Assembly (NCBI GenBank): GCA_036245525.1
Contig: BTPG01000003.1
Span: 215,318,449 to 215,382,448, forward strand
Length of the DNA stretch: 64,000 nucleotides
Source: Semisulcospira habei
Lineage: Eukaryota; Mollusca; Gastropoda; Semisulcospiridae
Direction of reading: 5' to 3'
The notes below the pieces were generated by a model. The model worked only from the letters and a program-made list of their open reading frames with translations, made no database searches and was not told the origin of the DNA. Position 1 is the stretch's first letter. Each line of letters starts with the position of its first letter. Shown one piece after another: positions 62,751 through 64,000 of this stretch. Both the position numbers and the translations under genes were made by a program.

Positions 62751-63210
62751 GGGATGGTTTGTGGTTGTGACTCTTCTTTGCTTTACGTCTCTGGTAAAAG
62801 CACATATTTCCGGTCTCCACTCTGGATCTGGATCGTCTGCGTTTCTGGCACCATCAATGTTTCCGATAATAAGATCGTAGACAGTGGTCTTCACGCACAA
62901 CGCCTTCACCTCTCCTGTCAAGTACGGGGTGTCGACACTGACATTGGCAAGGGGGATAATCCTTACAGTTCGTCGGCCAAAATGAGGGTGGCCACTCCTG
63001 TAGCTTCTGGTCTTCAGCTACCAGGTCCTCTCTGACGATGATGCAGCTACAACCAGTGTCTCTCAACACTCTCACTGGTGCTTTGCCGACGAGTCCTGAC
63101 ACCACCGGCATGTTCGGCACTTCACTCTCAGGCAGCGCGATATTTGAGACTGGTATGAATGTAGCCCCTTCTCCTACTGGGATGCATCCATTTTTTTCGG
63201 AAAGATTCAA
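62751..63210 (-). pseudogene. Gypsy aspartic protease, frameshifted
   Basis: Active-site motif VRVLRDTGCSCIIVREDLV (DTG at 63052-63060) followed in other frames by TGEVKALCVKTTVYDLIIGN, the end of a retropepsin fold. Frame changes between these parts show decay. It would cleave the gag-pol polyprotein. Confidence 0.8.
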
Positions 63211-63384
63211 TCAGCTTCGGTGTCACTCGCGTTTCTCCAGACTCAAAGTCACGGGATGACGTCACATCATTGGCTAATACAGCGGTGGCTCTATGTTGAG
63301 GCGTGGTACTGCTTCTGCCTGCTATCCCGCGATCTTGATTTGATCTTCTGATGTTGTCGCTTTGGGGAACATCTTTAGAAGGAC

Positions 63385-64000
63385 ACCATATCGCCTTGTG
63401 ACCTTTCTTTCCACAGATAAATCATGTCAGGTTCTCCACCGGCTTGTATTTTGGGGTGTCTCTGACGTTGTGGCTTTCCTCTGCTGGTGCAGACACACGC
63501 TGCGGCTTACTGGACCCAAACTTCTTGTGGTGGGCGTCAAGGTATCTTTGAGCGAAGTCTGCCAGGGCCTTCAGGGACTGGTCCTTTTGTTCCCTGAGAT
63601 GGGCGGCCAGGTCCTTAGAACATGCGTTGAGGACTTGCTTTTTGATGATGAGGTCACACAGGTCCTGGTACTTTCTGTTTAAACCATCCAGCTCTATCCA
63701 TTTCTCCAGGTAGCTTCTGATTCTCTCAATGAATAGGCCGGGTGTTTCTCCTTCTTCAGGTTTGCAGTTCCGAAATCGTCGCCTGTAACCCTCTTCAGTG
63801 AAGTCGTACTGTCTCAGCAGGGCGGCTTTCAACTGCGTATAATCTTCGGCTTTTTCTCTTGGTAAGCGGGTGTAAAATTCAAGTGCTTTGCCAGTTAGAA
63901 GTGCACTCAGTTTAATAGCCCAAGTCTCTTGTTTCCAATTATTGCTATTTGCGTTGCGCTCAAATCGCTCCAAGTAAGCGTCCATCTTATCTGAGTTTTC
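63385..64000 (-). pseudogene. Gypsy gag (partial, runs off window), stop in zinc knuckle
   Basis: Starts beyond or near the window edge; an ATG lies at 63985 but the frame is open to 63999. Residues include AIKLSALLTGKALEFY, QYDFTEEGYRRRFRN, GLFIERIRSYLEKWIEL and DLIIKKQVLNACSKDL, a SCAN-like/retrotransposon gag fold. The frame ends in TGA (63422-63424), immediately followed by FICGKKGHKAIWC, so the stop takes the place of the first Cys of a CCHC knuckle. Gag forms the particle and binds RNA. Confidence 0.88.

Overview
The window looks like nuclear DNA of a marine invertebrate, most likely a mollusc (inferred from repeat content, not from any marker gene). It is dominated by transposable elements of eukaryotic type, long CA/GT, TC/GA and ATT microsatellites, satellites and short palindromic elements. 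No prokaryotic operon, rRNA or free-standing tRNA gene was seen.

Host gene content is small. Four short minus-strand exons (50624-50740, 17024-17122, 7935-8051, 6226-6336) each encode one EGF-like domain and all have symmetrical phase 1-1 splice junctions. They fit one multi-EGF extracellular or membrane protein gene whose introns (about 33.5 kb, 9 kb and 1.6 kb) hold almost everything else here.

0-23 kb: a SINE-like retroposon R1 (three copies), a multi-unit repeat R4 carrying TGACC(C)TTGACC motifs, hairpin families P2 and M2, a solo LTR hit by R1 and then by a LINE, tandem repeats with 52-, 21-, 50-, 78- and about 22-bp units, and a cluster of a 14-bp motif around GTCAGTCGTGTTAC.

23-32.4 kb: a minus-strand LINE of the zinc-finger-tailed type is split by a complete PIF/Harbinger DNA transposon (25378-29142; 17-bp TIRs, 3-bp target duplication, transposase plus Myb/SANT partner). 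Beside it is a fold-back element with arms of about 700 bp.

32.6-44.3 kb: seven LINE copies or fragments from several families lie head to tail in one orientation, each separated by a (TC)n tract. The last (39222-44293) is apparently full length with intact ORF1 and ORF2. This is the most striking architecture in the window and suggests LINE insertion targeted to (TC)n.

44.3-52.6 kb: more repeats, a minus-strand LINE split by a tRNA-derived SINE that shares its 3' tail, the fourth EGF exon and a decayed LINE.

52.6-58.7 kb: a 115-bp satellite (45 copies), a 22-bp minisatellite and a 20-bp repeat. 58.7-64 kb: a LINE RNase H remnant and the 3' part of a minus-strand Ty3/Gypsy-like LTR element (gag, protease, integrase, LTR) running off the right edge, with no reverse transcriptase in the visible part.
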